Shown here piece by piece: positions 6,992 to 12,518 of a stretch of DNA of 12,518 nt (position 1 is its first letter; every line of letters begins with the position of its first letter). The notes beneath the pieces were generated by a model. It was not told where the DNA came from, made no database searches, and saw only the letters and a program-made list of their open reading frames with translations. Source of the stretch: Deltaproteobacteria bacterium (GTDB lineage Bacteria; Desulfobacterota; Desulfobacteria; Desulfobacterales; JAFDHS01). The stretch lies in the NCBI GenBank assembly GCA_019308655.1, contig JAFDHS010000011.1, forward strand, positions 1-12,518, in the 5' to 3' direction. A program made the position numbers and the translations under genes.

Positions 6992-7021
6992 AATATACTA
7001 TGAGAGCAAGGTTATCGTAAA
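6992..7021 (-). promoter_or_regulatory. Candidate sigma-70 promoter for lnt
   Basis: Read on the minus strand, TTTACG (7016-7021) and TATATT (6992-6997) are separated by 18 bases. The -10 lies only 7 bases from the lnt ATG, which would give a leaderless or almost leaderless transcript. That fits the absence of a visible ribosome site. AT-rich context makes chance matches likely. Confidence 0.3.
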
Positions 7022-7040
7022 GAAATTTATAATATTGGCC

Positions 7041-7094
7041 TTCAGGCTGTAAAACCCAATCCTTTAGGTTTGGGATATAAGTTTTTGCTTTAGC
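7041..7094 (+). repeat. Hairpin repeat, possible IS200/IS605-type end
   Basis: TTCAGGCTGTAAAACCCA (7041-7058) is followed by a hairpin, CCCAATCC-TTTA-GGTTTGGG (7055-7074, one mismatch), then GATATAAG and TGCTTTAGC (7086-7094). The first and last blocks recur at 817-834 and 837-845 without the hairpin. A CCC-stem-TTTA-stem-GGG hairpin resembles subterminal hairpins of IS200/IS605 elements. It could be the left end of the scar that follows or an independent scar. Confidence 0.35.
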
Positions 7095-7140
7095 TGTTGT
7101 ACTTTCTTGACGCCATCGCCCTTGGCTGGTATTGTGTAAG

Positions 7141-7300
7141 AAATATAGTGTACCGAGGGGCATCCGGGAGCACTTTAAAAGTAAGCCTGTGGAGAGAACC
7201 GTAAGGCCTAAGCTTCAAGTTCGGGCAATCTCTGTGAATCAGGAATCCGAAAGAGCGATCTTTTAGAATCCCAAAAGCTTTAGCTTTGGGAGTATGTCAA
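7141..7300 (+). mobile_element. IS200/IS605-type right-end scar with TnpB C-terminal codons
   Basis: The frame starting at 7183 reads KPVERTVRPKLQVRAISVNQ, then ESERAIF and a stop at 7264-7266. The pattern of a proline-valine-glutamate, basic residues and a final NQE is typical of TnpB C-termini. Immediately after comes a hairpin, CCCAAAAGC-TTTA-GCTTTGGG (7270-7290, one bulge), then AGTATGTCAA ending at 7300. A subterminal hairpin followed by a TCAA-type cleavage site is how right ends of this IS family finish. In intact elements this region also templates the omega RNA. No transposase domains remain upstream, so this is a remnant. The family call is from pattern recognition, not alignment. 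Confidence 0.6.
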
Positions 7301-7398
7301 TTGAGAATTTAAAGTGATTGTGTTAATTTTTATATTTTAAGGACTTTTCGCTCCGGCACGATAAACAATAATAATTTTTTTTATCAGACAATTTTTTT

Positions 7399-7704
7399 AT
7401 GAGTGAAATTATAAAAGAGGAAAACCGGATAATCATTAAGCCTGGCAAGGATATCGTCGCTTCTACGGCGGACGGATTCAGATCAGAACTGCTTTCCCTG
7501 ATTAAAGAATCTCCCATGGAACTCATTATAGATTTATCAGGTGTGAAGATGGTTGATTCCGTAGGGATAGGTGTGATAATTGCTACACACAATTCTCTAA
7601 ACAAAAACGGAGGCAGTTTGAGGGTGACCAACATTGCCGAAGACATTTATAATCTCTTTACCGTCATGCGGCTTGATCGTCATTTTAAAATGGAAAGAGC
7701 CTGA
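7399..7704 (+). CDS. STAS-domain protein, anti-sigma factor antagonist type
   Basis: The 101-residue protein is a single STAS domain. The hallmark stretch LIIDLSGVKMVDSVGIGVII places the usual phospho-acceptor serine at S54, inside the D-S-x-G-I-G motif. Such proteins bind a kinase/anti-sigma partner when unphosphorylated and release when the serine is phosphorylated (the SpoIIAA/RsbV paradigm). No partner kinase or phosphatase is encoded in the window, so the target is unknown. No clear Shine-Dalgarno precedes the ATG at 7399-7401; the upstream bases are T-rich. Its stop is followed within a few bases by a copy of the post-stop motif and then by the convergent tRNA-Pro. Confidence 0.88.
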   Translation: MSEIIKEENRIIIKPGKDIVASTADGFRSELLSLIKESPMELIIDLSGVKMVDSVGIGVIIATHNSLNKNGGSLRVTNIAEDIYNLFTVMRLDRHFKMERA

Positions 7705-7707
7705 TTC

Positions 7708-7725
7708 GGATAAATCGGAAAAAGT
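7708..7725 (+). repeat. Copy 3 (diverged) of the dispersed post-stop motif
   Basis: GGATAAATCGGAAAAAGT lies 3 bases after the STAS stop codon. Its reverse complement, ACTTTTTCCGATTTATCC, closely resembles 2076-2092 and 4261-4277, with a one-base gap and a substitution. Confidence 0.4.
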
Positions 7726-7727
7726 TA

Positions 7728-7805
<78 letters not shown>

Positions 7806-7813
7806 ACTTCTCT

Positions 7814-7842
7814 TTTCTATCACACTTTTTTTATTCCTGCAA
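7814..7842 (-). promoter_or_regulatory. Candidate promoter of tRNA-Pro
   Basis: On the minus strand, TTGCAG (7837-7842) and TAGAAA (7814-7819) are 17 bases apart. The -10 ends 8 bases before the mature tRNA 5' end. Each box matches the sigma-70 consensus at 4 of 6 positions. Confidence 0.4.
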
Positions 7843-7915
7843 GTTTTATAAATTTATACAAATTATTCTTTCTTAAGCACCTGCAAAAGCCTTTTTCCTC
7901 AATTCTCAATTTTGC

Positions 7916-7965
7916 TTGACACCCATTTAGATTGATATTATTGACACCGATAACAAATGATATTA
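7916..7965 (+). repeat. 25-bp direct tandem repeat, TTGACACC-N9-TGATATTA
   Basis: The units at 7916-7940 and 7941-7965 share both ends exactly (8 + 8 bases) and 19 of 25 positions overall; the middle has diverged. Each unit begins with a perfect -35 hexamer, TTGACA. Conserved ends with a variable middle suggest selection on the end blocks. Confidence 0.65.
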
Positions 7966-7969
7966 TTAT
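7941..7969 (+). promoter_or_regulatory. Near-consensus sigma-70 promoter
   Basis: TTGACA (7941-7946), a 17-base spacer and TATTAT (7964-7969) match the consensus at 11 of 12 positions. The predicted start is near 7976, just before the 7987-8015 hairpin. The next plus-strand genes are tRNA-Leu (8292) and tig (8462), so it may drive them with a long leader, or make a short RNA. Confidence 0.5.
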
Positions 7970-7978
7970 CAAAAATCA

Positions 7979-8037
7979 GTCAACTACCCCTCCTGAATCA
8001 CAGATTCGGAAGGGGACTTCTCGGTGCAGGAGTTAAA
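7979..8037 (-). mobile_element. Possible IS200/IS605-type right-end scar, minus strand
   Basis: Read on the minus strand, CACCGAGAAGT leads into a hairpin at 7987-8015 (outer stem CCCCTTCC/GGAGGGG, inner stem GAATC/GATTC, loop TGT), followed by TAGTTGAC. The layout of a GC-rich hairpin just inside the end and then a GTTGAC-type terminus resembles TnpB-element right ends. A frame reading TPAPRSPLPNL and a stop runs into the stem. No longer coding remnant is recognisable, so the call is tentative. Confidence 0.4.
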
Positions 8038-8133
8038 AATAATTTTTGAATATAATGTCAAGCGGTTGGTGAAAGTTGTATGAAAACAATCCAATTTTTT
8101 ATTATCATTGATAAAAATTAATTTTTATATTAG

Positions 8134-8271
8134 ATTTCTCTCATAAGAGAAGGTGTGTCCTCTCTTGGGTTAGGGGATGTAAGACCGTTTAAAACGGCTA
8201 TCCCTGTTGATCCCGTACTCCCAAAAGCGTCAGCTTTGGGAGTACGTCAACTGCGCGGTGTGAAGCGATAA
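8134..8271 (+). pseudogene. TnpB C-terminal remnant with right-end hairpin
   Basis: The frame after the stop at 8131-8133 reads ISLIREGVSSLGLGDVRPFK, then TAIPVDPVLPKASALGVRQL, and ends at TAA 8269-8271. INLIREG-like residues followed by a GDVRP stretch match the usual end of TnpB/OrfB (the ...INLLREG... helix after the last catalytic segment). A strong hairpin, GTACTCCCAAAAGC/GCTTTGGGAGTAC with one bulged A (8215-8245), leads to ACGTCAA ending at 8250. That is nearly the same end as in the 7141-7300 scar. All catalytic (RuvC) and zinc-finger parts are absent, so it cannot be functional as a protein. The final residues past 8250 are read from flanking DNA. Confidence 0.6.
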
Positions 8272-8291
8272 TAATATATTGAAAATAATAT

Positions 8292-8378
8292 GCGAGAGTG
8301 GTGGAACTGGTAGACACACTGGACTTAGGATCCAGCTCCGGTTACGGAATGGGAGTTCGACTCTCCCCTCTCGCACCA
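8292..8378 (+). tRNA. tRNA-Leu (anticodon UAG)
   Basis: An 87-nt class II tRNA with long variable arm. The acceptor stem GCGAGAG/CTCTCGC is perfect, the D-arm has GGTGGAACTGGTAGAC, and the anticodon arm CTGGA-CTTAGGA-TCCAG gives TAG. The T-arm contains GAGTTCGACTC, the discriminator is A and CCA is encoded. It is followed by a hairpin terminator and then tig. The end of a TnpB scar lies about 20 bases upstream, so its promoter may partly lie in scar sequence (a GATAAT is at 8267-8272). Confidence 0.97.
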
Positions 8379-8389
8379 TATTAAGTGCT

Positions 8390-8450
8390 AAAGAGAGTGT
8401 ATGAAGACAGCCTGATTATAGGTCTTCAGATACTCTCTTTTATTTATTAG
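8390..8450 (+). terminator. Hairpin terminator after tRNA-Leu
   Basis: AAAGAGAGT and TGAAGAC (8390-8408) pair with GTCTTCA and ACTCTCTTT (8422-8440), leaving a 3x3 internal loop and a 13-nt apical loop. TTTTATTTATT follows. The hairpin lies in the tig leader, so it either ends the tRNA transcript or partly attenuates readthrough into tig. Confidence 0.7.
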
Positions 8451-8461
8451 AAAGGAACGTT

Positions 8462-9790
8462 ATGCAAGTTACCGTAGATGATCTGAGTACTGTAAAAAAA
8501 GTGCTGCATATTGAAATCCCTGAAAATGATATCGCCCGTGAACTTGACCAGGCTTATAAAGAACTCAAAAAAACTTCAAAAATAAAAGGGTTTCGTCCTG
8601 GAAAGACACCGCGTTCAGTTTTGGAAAGAATGTTTAAAAAAAATGTACATGCTGATCTTACCTCCAAATTAATCCAGGATTCTTTTGTTGAAGCGCTCAA
8701 GGAAACAGACCTTGAGATTTTGGGAAGCCCTAAGATTGATCCGCCTGAGCTTACGGAAAAAGAACCGTATAAATATGATGCTGTTGTCCAGTTGAGACCT
8801 GAAATTGAGGATGTCGAATTTAAAGGCTTAAGCCTGAAAAAGACCTTATATAAAGTCAGTGAAGAAGAGGTCGACTCACAACTCAAAATGCTTCAGAAAA
8901 ATATAGCACGCCTGGAAACAATTGAAGAAGAAAGGCCTGTTCAGGAAGGTGATGCCGCTGTAATCGATTATGAAGGCTTTAAAGACGGAGAGCCTTTTGA
9001 AAAAACCCAAAAAACCCAAAATTTCACGTTGAAAGTCGGTGTAGGCATTATTGCAAAGGATTTCGACCGGCAAGTAATCGGAATGAAGCCGAGTGAAACC
9101 AAGGAATTCAATGTCAAATTTGCCGATGACCATGTGAATAAAGATCTGGCCGGTCTTGATATAACCTTTAAGGTGCTGCTCAAGGAAATTAAGAAAGAGG
9201 TTCTTCCTGAAATTGATGACGCCATGGCTAAAAAATTCGGTCAATTTGAAACATTGGATGAATTGAAAAAAGAAATTATAAACAATCTGGAACAAGGCTA
9301 TGAAAAAAGAAGAGAGCATGAGCTCAACGAACAGATATATGAGGCCTTGATAGCAGATAGAAACTTTGAATTGCCTGAGATAATGGTCGACTATGAACTT
9401 CAGGGAATCATTGACGAAACCGAGAGGTCTTTTGCCGCTAGTAATATTTCAATGGAACAACTGGGAATGACAAAGGAATCTCTGAGTGAAAAGTATCGTG
9501 AAACAGCAGAGAAACAAGTACGGCGTCACCTGATACTGGAAAAAATCGTCGAGCAGGAAAAGATGAATATTTCCGAAGAAGAGCTGGAAGAGGGTTTTAA
9601 GGATCTTTCTCTACAGTTTAATCAGCCTGCTGAACAAATAAAGGCATATTATAAAGAAAATCCGGATAAAATCAAATTTTTTGAGCATACCCTACTTGAA
9701 AAAAAAGCGATCAAGCTTATTATTGATTCTAGCAACATAGAAGAAGTCGAACCGGAGCCGGCACAAATTTCAGAAGAAAAATCAGAATAA
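8462..9790 (+). CDS. tig: Trigger factor (ribosome-associated chaperone, PPIase)
   Basis: Trigger factor binds ribosomal protein L23 at the exit tunnel and shields nascent chains. The 442-residue length is normal. The ribosome-binding tail carries the signature GFRPGKTP (43-50). The FKBP-type prolyl isomerase domain spans about 155-243 (DAAVIDYEGFKDGEPFE through GLDITFKVLLKEI). The rest is the helical C-terminal cradle, with an acidic end (EEVEPEPAQISEEKSE). ATG at 8462 has AAGGA at 8452-8456, a slightly short 5-base spacing. The gene sits first in the conserved order tig-clpP-clpX-lon. The 327-bp gap to clpP suggests that clpP has its own promoter. Confidence 0.97.
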   Translation: MQVTVDDLSTVKKVLHIEIPENDIARELDQAYKELKKTSKIKGFRPGKTPRSVLERMFKKNVHADLTSKLIQDSFVEALKETDLEILGSPKIDPPELTEKEPYKYDAVVQLRPEIEDVEFKGLSLKKTLYKVSEEEVDSQLKMLQKNIARLETIEEERPVQEGDAAVIDYEGFKDGEPFEKTQKTQNFTLKVGVGIIAKDFDRQVIGMKPSETKEFNVKFADDHVNKDLAGLDITFKVLLKEIKKEVLPEIDDAMAKKFGQFETLDELKKEIINNLEQGYEKRREHELNEQIYEALIADRNFELPEIMVDYELQGIIDETERSFAASNISMEQLGMTKESLSEKYRETAEKQVRRHLILEKIVEQEKMNISEEELEEGFKDLSLQFNQPAEQIKAYYKENPDKIKFFEHTLLEKKAIKLIIDSSNIEEVEPEPAQISEEKSE

Positions 9791-10117
9791 AAAACCGGAT
9801 TTAAATCTTTTTTTCCTTTATCAGAGTCGGTTGTTTATTTTTTATACTGATAAAAGTATTCTTAAATACAACTGACTCATCTTAAACTAAAACCAATCAT
9901 CTATTTATTATTAATGAGGGTATCTTTTAAGACACATAGGCATTCTTCTATAATTGCTGTTGGTCGTATAATTTATAATGCCACTGCTAAAAGCGGTGAA
10001 TAACCTGTTTTTTCAGTTTGCTTTAATATGTTTAAAAAGATTTTATTTTGTATCTATCAATTCAATTAAGCCAAGCGGCATTTAATATTTTTATTATATA
10101 GAAGGAGACTATTTATT
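9791..10117 (+). promoter_or_regulatory. tig-clpP spacer: weak terminator, candidate clpP promoters
   Basis: No gene is present. After tig, AACCG (9793-9797) can pair with CGGTT (9828-9832), followed by GTTTATTTTTTTA, a weak terminator candidate. Three perfect TATAAT hexamers occur at 9949-9954, 9967-9972 and 9974-9979. The first has TTAAGA at 9927-9932 with a 16-base spacer, the best promoter fit. A small hairpin, CACTGC-TAAAA-GCGGTG, follows at 9982-9998 in the would-be leader. I see no CTTGAA/CCCAT heat-shock promoter of the sigma-32 type. The clpP ribosome site GAAGGAG is at 10101-10107. Confidence 0.35.
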
Positions 10118-10732
10118 ATGCCACTAGTACCTATGGTAATCGAGCAAAGTGGTCGGGGTGAGCGCGCATATGATATATATTCAAGACTTCTCAAAGACAG
10201 AATATTGTTTCTGGGTACCCCTATAGATGACGAAGTCGCAAATCTTTTGGTAGCGCAACTTTTATTTCTTGAATCAGACGATCCTGACAAAGACATCAAC
10301 TGTTATATAAATTCTCCGGGTGGTGTCGTTTCAGCAGGTATGGCTGTGTATGATACCATGCAATACATCAAGCCGGATATCGCGACGGTATGTATCGGAC
10401 AGGCCGCCAGTATGGCAGCGATTTTGTTGACGGCCGGCACAAAGGGGAAACGCTATGCGCTTCCCAACTCGCGCATTATGATACACCAGCCCATGGGAGG
10501 GGTTCAGGGCCAGGCGTCTGATATTGCCATTCAGGCCAAGGAGATCCTTCGCATGAAAGAGACTTTGAACGATATACTATGCTTTCATACGAACAAGGAC
10601 ATAGAAACAATACAGAGGGATACGGATCGTGATTTTTTCATGGCAAGTGACGAAGCAAAAGAATATGGAATCATTGACCATGTAATTAAAAACAGGGACG
10701 ATCTTGAACACATAGAAGAGCCGGAGGCATAA
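10118..10732 (+). CDS. clpP: ATP-dependent Clp protease proteolytic subunit
   Basis: ClpP is the self-compartmentalised serine protease that forms a double heptameric ring capped by ClpX. The 204-residue protein contains the triad S98 (GQAASMAA), H123 (MIHQP) and D172 (TDRDFF). It also has the N-terminal MPLVPMVIEQSGRGERAYDI typical of the family and the NSPGG oxyanion loop at 65-69. The start ATG at 10118 has a GAAGGAG ribosome site 10 bases upstream. The stop is 2 bases before the clpX ATG and the clpX ribosome site lies inside the clpP end, so expression is coupled. Confidence 0.98.
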   Translation: MPLVPMVIEQSGRGERAYDIYSRLLKDRILFLGTPIDDEVANLLVAQLLFLESDDPDKDINCYINSPGGVVSAGMAVYDTMQYIKPDIATVCIGQAASMAAILLTAGTKGKRYALPNSRIMIHQPMGGVQGQASDIAIQAKEILRMKETLNDILCFHTNKDIETIQRDTDRDFFMASDEAKEYGIIDHVIKNRDDLEHIEEPEA

Positions 10733-10734
10733 AC

Positions 10735-11985
10735 ATGACTAAAAAAGATGATATAAACGATAATCTTTTTTGCTCTTTTTGCGGAAAGAATCAGAAAGAG
10801 GTAAAAAAGTTGATAGCCGGTCCTGCTGTTTATATATGTGATGAGTGCATCCAACTGTGCAGTGAAATTATCGAAGAAGAGACTGAAAAAGAAGAGGCCG
10901 TAACTCCTGAAACCGGTCTTGTCCCAAAAGATATTAAAAAAATGCTCGATGATTATGTGATCGAACAGGATCATGCAAAAAAAGTTCTTTCCGTTGCGGT
11001 GTATAATCATTATAAGCGCCTTGATACTTTGGTTCATACCGGTGATGTGGAGATTCAGAAAAGCAACATTCTTCTCATCGGTCCTACCGGATGTGGAAAG
11101 ACGCTTTTGGCCCAGACGCTCGCAAGATTTCTAAATGTTCCCTTTACCATAGCAGATGCTACGGCACTGACGGAAGCAGGTTATGTCGGTGAAGACGTTG
11201 AGAATATCATTCTCTCTCTCTTGCAGAATGCTGATTATGATGTGGAAAAGGCCAAACGGGGTATTGTCTATATTGATGAAATCGACAAAATTGCCCAAAG
11301 ATCCGATAATCCTTCAATCACTCGTGATGTTTCAGGTGAAGGGGTTCAGCAGGCATTATTGAAGATTATAGAGGGGACAACAGCCAGTGTGCCTCCTAAA
11401 GGCGGGAGAAAGCACCCCCAGCAGGATTTTGTCAAAGTCGATACTTCCAATATCCTCTTTATCTGCGGAGGAACTTTCACAGGTCTTACAAAGGTAGTTC
11501 AGCAGCGTTTATCAAGCAGAGCCATGGGATTCGGAGCTAAAATCTCGACTAAACATGAAGAGAAGACTATCGGAGAAATTCTGCGAATGGTCAAACCCGA
11601 AGACCTTATTAAATTTGGATTGATTCCTGAATTTTTGGGTCGTTTGCCTGTGATTACCACACTTGATGAATTGAATGAGGACTCTTTGATCAAGATACTG
11701 ACGGAACCAAAAAATGCCCTGCTAAAGCAGTTTAAAAAGCTTTTTGAAATCGAGGGCGTTAACCTCAGGTTTACGGACAGTGCCCTTGCAGCCATCGCCA
11801 AAGAGGCCAAAAGCCGAAAGTCCGGTGCTCGGGGTCTTCGTGCCATCCTGGAAGAGAGCATGCTTGAGATCATGTATGATATTCCTTCCATCGAGAATCT
11901 CAAAGAGTGCGTGGTGGGTGAAGAGGTGATTCTGAATCATGAAAAACCTATTTTGCTGTATGAACAGACAAAAAAGCAGGCATAA
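10735..11985 (+). CDS. clpX: ATP-dependent unfoldase ClpX
   Basis: ClpX is the hexameric AAA+ unfoldase that recognises tagged substrates and feeds them to ClpP. The 416-residue protein starts with the zinc-binding domain, C13-x2-C16 and C35-x2-C38, used for dimerisation and substrate/adaptor binding. Walker A is GPTGCGKT at 116-123 (cysteine where serine is common). The pore loop GYVGED and Walker B VYIDEIDKI follow. Later come the SRAMGFGA region (the ClpP-contacting part of the family) and the sensor-2 segment SGARGLRAILE. GGAGG at 10723-10727 precedes the ATG by 7 bases. The conserved order with clpP and lon supports the call. Confidence 0.98.
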   Translation: MTKKDDINDNLFCSFCGKNQKEVKKLIAGPAVYICDECIQLCSEIIEEETEKEEAVTPETGLVPKDIKKMLDDYVIEQDHAKKVLSVAVYNHYKRLDTLVHTGDVEIQKSNILLIGPTGCGKTLLAQTLARFLNVPFTIADATALTEAGYVGEDVENIILSLLQNADYDVEKAKRGIVYIDEIDKIAQRSDNPSITRDVSGEGVQQALLKIIEGTTASVPPKGGRKHPQQDFVKVDTSNILFICGGTFTGLTKVVQQRLSSRAMGFGAKISTKHEEKTIGEILRMVKPEDLIKFGLIPEFLGRLPVITTLDELNEDSLIKILTEPKNALLKQFKKLFEIEGVNLRFTDSALAAIAKEAKSRKSGARGLRAILEESMLEIMYDIPSIENLKECVVGEEVILNHEKPILLYEQTKKQA

Positions 11986-12030
11986 TAAAAAGATTTATTC
12001 AACAATAACGCTATACTGAAAACTTACATT

Positions 12031-12055
12031 CCCCCTCCCCATCGAGGGAGGGGGG
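12031..12055. terminator. GC-rich hairpin between clpX and lon
   Basis: CCCCCTCCC (12031-12039) pairs with GGGAGGGGG (12046-12054), a perfect 9-bp stem with a 6-nt loop. No T-tract follows (TATCAGATATT), so it is not a canonical intrinsic terminator. It may instead be an attenuator, an mRNA-stabilising end or a dispersed palindromic repeat. Confidence 0.45.
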
Positions 12056-12077
12056 TATCAGATATTAAGAATAATAA

Positions 12078-12518
12078 ATGATCAATTTACCTAAAATATT
12101 CAAGCAGGATGAATCTGAATCATCAGAGTTGTTACTTCCGCTTTTGCCTCTCCGGGATATTGTCGTCTTTCCCCATACGGTGGTGCCCCTTTTTGTGGGG
12201 CGTGCCAAATCAGTGAATGCGCTTACCGATGCGATAAACAAGGACAAAAGAATTTTTCTTGCTGCCCAGAAAAAGGCCGGCGTTGATGATCCGGGCAAAA
12301 AGGATATCAATACCGTCGGTACGATTGGGAATGTTCTGCAACTGCTTCGATTGCCGGACGGTACGGTAAAGGCTCTGGTCGAAGGAGAAGCCAGGGCGCG
12401 TATCATTAATTTTATTCAGGATGAAGAATTTTTTCAGGTCGGCCTTGAACCTGTTCTTGAAGAGGAAAGCAGTTCTTCCGAGGAAAAAGCCCTTGTCAGA
12501 ACCGTTATTGAGAGCTTT
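12078..12518 (+). CDS. lon: ATP-dependent protease Lon, N-terminal part (partial)
   Basis: The frame from ATG at 12078 stays open for 147 codons to the window edge. After a short leader it reads LPLLPLRDIVVFPHTVVPLF, then VGRAKSV, the standard opening of the Lon N-terminal substrate-binding domain. IFLAAQKKAGVDDP, VGTIGNVLQLLRLPDGTVKA and LVEGEARARI follow, all in family order. The AAA+ and Ser-Lys protease domains lie beyond the window. No strong Shine-Dalgarno is visible; AAGAATAAT is just upstream. It is the fourth gene of the folding/proteolysis block, 92 bp after clpX across a GC-rich hairpin. It could share readthrough from clpX or use its own promoter. Confidence 0.95.
   Translation, partial: MINLPKIFKQDESESSELLLPLLPLRDIVVFPHTVVPLFVGRAKSVNALTDAINKDKRIFLAAQKKAGVDDPGKKDINTVGTIGNVLQLLRLPDGTVKALVEGEARARIINFIQDEEFFQVGLEPVLEEESSSSEEKALVRTVIESF

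Larger units (their letters stand above)
6985..7398. other. Spacer between lnt and the STAS gene, mostly mobile-element scars
   Basis: These 414 bp contain no intact gene. They hold the candidate lnt promoter (6992-7021), a hairpin repeat (7041-7094) and a TnpB-element right-end scar (about 7141-7300). From 7301 the sequence is AT-rich up to the STAS start at 7399. A minus-strand frame of 62 codons at 6975-7163 overlaps the lnt start and has no gene-like features. Confidence 0.6.
7806..8291. other. Spacer between tRNA-Pro and tRNA-Leu with promoter repeats and element scars
   Basis: There is no intact gene in these 486 bp. From left to right the region holds the tRNA-Pro promoter, a 25-bp tandem repeat with a strong plus-strand promoter (7916-7969), a minus-strand right-end-like hairpin (7987-8015), an AT-rich stretch, and a plus-strand TnpB C-terminal scar (8134-8271) that ends about 20 bases before tRNA-Leu. 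Confidence 0.6.

Noticed and set aside
6975..7163. 62-codon minus-strand frame overlapping the lnt start
   Set aside because: It has no ribosome site or domain signal, and it runs through the repeat and scar sequences.
7987..8250. CRISPR-like array from the several hairpins in this spacer
   Set aside because: The hairpins differ in sequence and orientation and have no regular spacing, so there is no direct-repeat/spacer structure.
8987..9021. Short A/C-rich repeat in tig encoding KTQKTQ
   Set aside because: It is a low-complexity stretch within a well-conserved domain of normal length; nothing suggests function.

Overview
The window is a housekeeping stretch of a fairly AT-rich Gram-negative genome. 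It most resembles a sulfate-reducer-type deltaproteobacterium (Desulfobacterota, Desulfobacterales-like). This assignment is inference from gene content and protein style: an lnt-prfB pair, a ThiE-ThiL fusion, tig-clpP-clpX-lon in order, and a chemotaxis pair with a sigma-28-like promoter. No marker gene in the window settles the taxonomy.

Layout. (1) 1-709, minus strand: cheW followed by the start of a methyl-accepting chemotaxis protein cut by the window edge. cheW carries a perfect 24-bp in-frame tandem duplication. (2) 710-1121: a gene-poor divergent spacer with a candidate FliA-type promoter and a degraded repeat. (3) 1122-1970, plus strand: NAD kinase. (4) 1971-2086: a convergent spacer with a large inverted repeat. 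(5) 2087-6984, minus strand: a probable operon lnt -> prfB (RF2, with the classical programmed +1 frameshift) -> HD-domain protein -> thiE-thiL fusion. (6) 6985-8291: an accessory zone with a STAS-domain protein, tRNA-Pro(UGG), and several scars that look like right ends of IS200/IS605-type (TnpB) elements, two of them still carrying recognisable TnpB C-terminal codons. (7) 8292-12518, plus strand: tRNA-Leu(UAG), a hairpin terminator, then trigger factor, ClpP, ClpX and the N-terminus of Lon, a protein folding and proteolysis block.

How the genes work together. Trigger factor, ClpXP and Lon form the usual co-translational folding and ATP-dependent degradation module. clpP and clpX are two bases apart and translationally coupled. 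The minus-strand operon joins lipoprotein acylation (Lnt), translation termination (RF2), an HD phosphohydrolase-like protein and the last two steps of thiamine diphosphate synthesis. CheW and the MCP form a chemosensory input pair.

The least ordinary parts are the TnpB-type right-end scars (possible orphan omega-RNA scaffolds), a 25-bp tandem repeat holding a near-consensus promoter at 7916-7969, a short motif recurring just after stop codons at 2071, 4256 and 7708, and the CheW duplication. I found no clear evidence of a complete undescribed multi-gene system.
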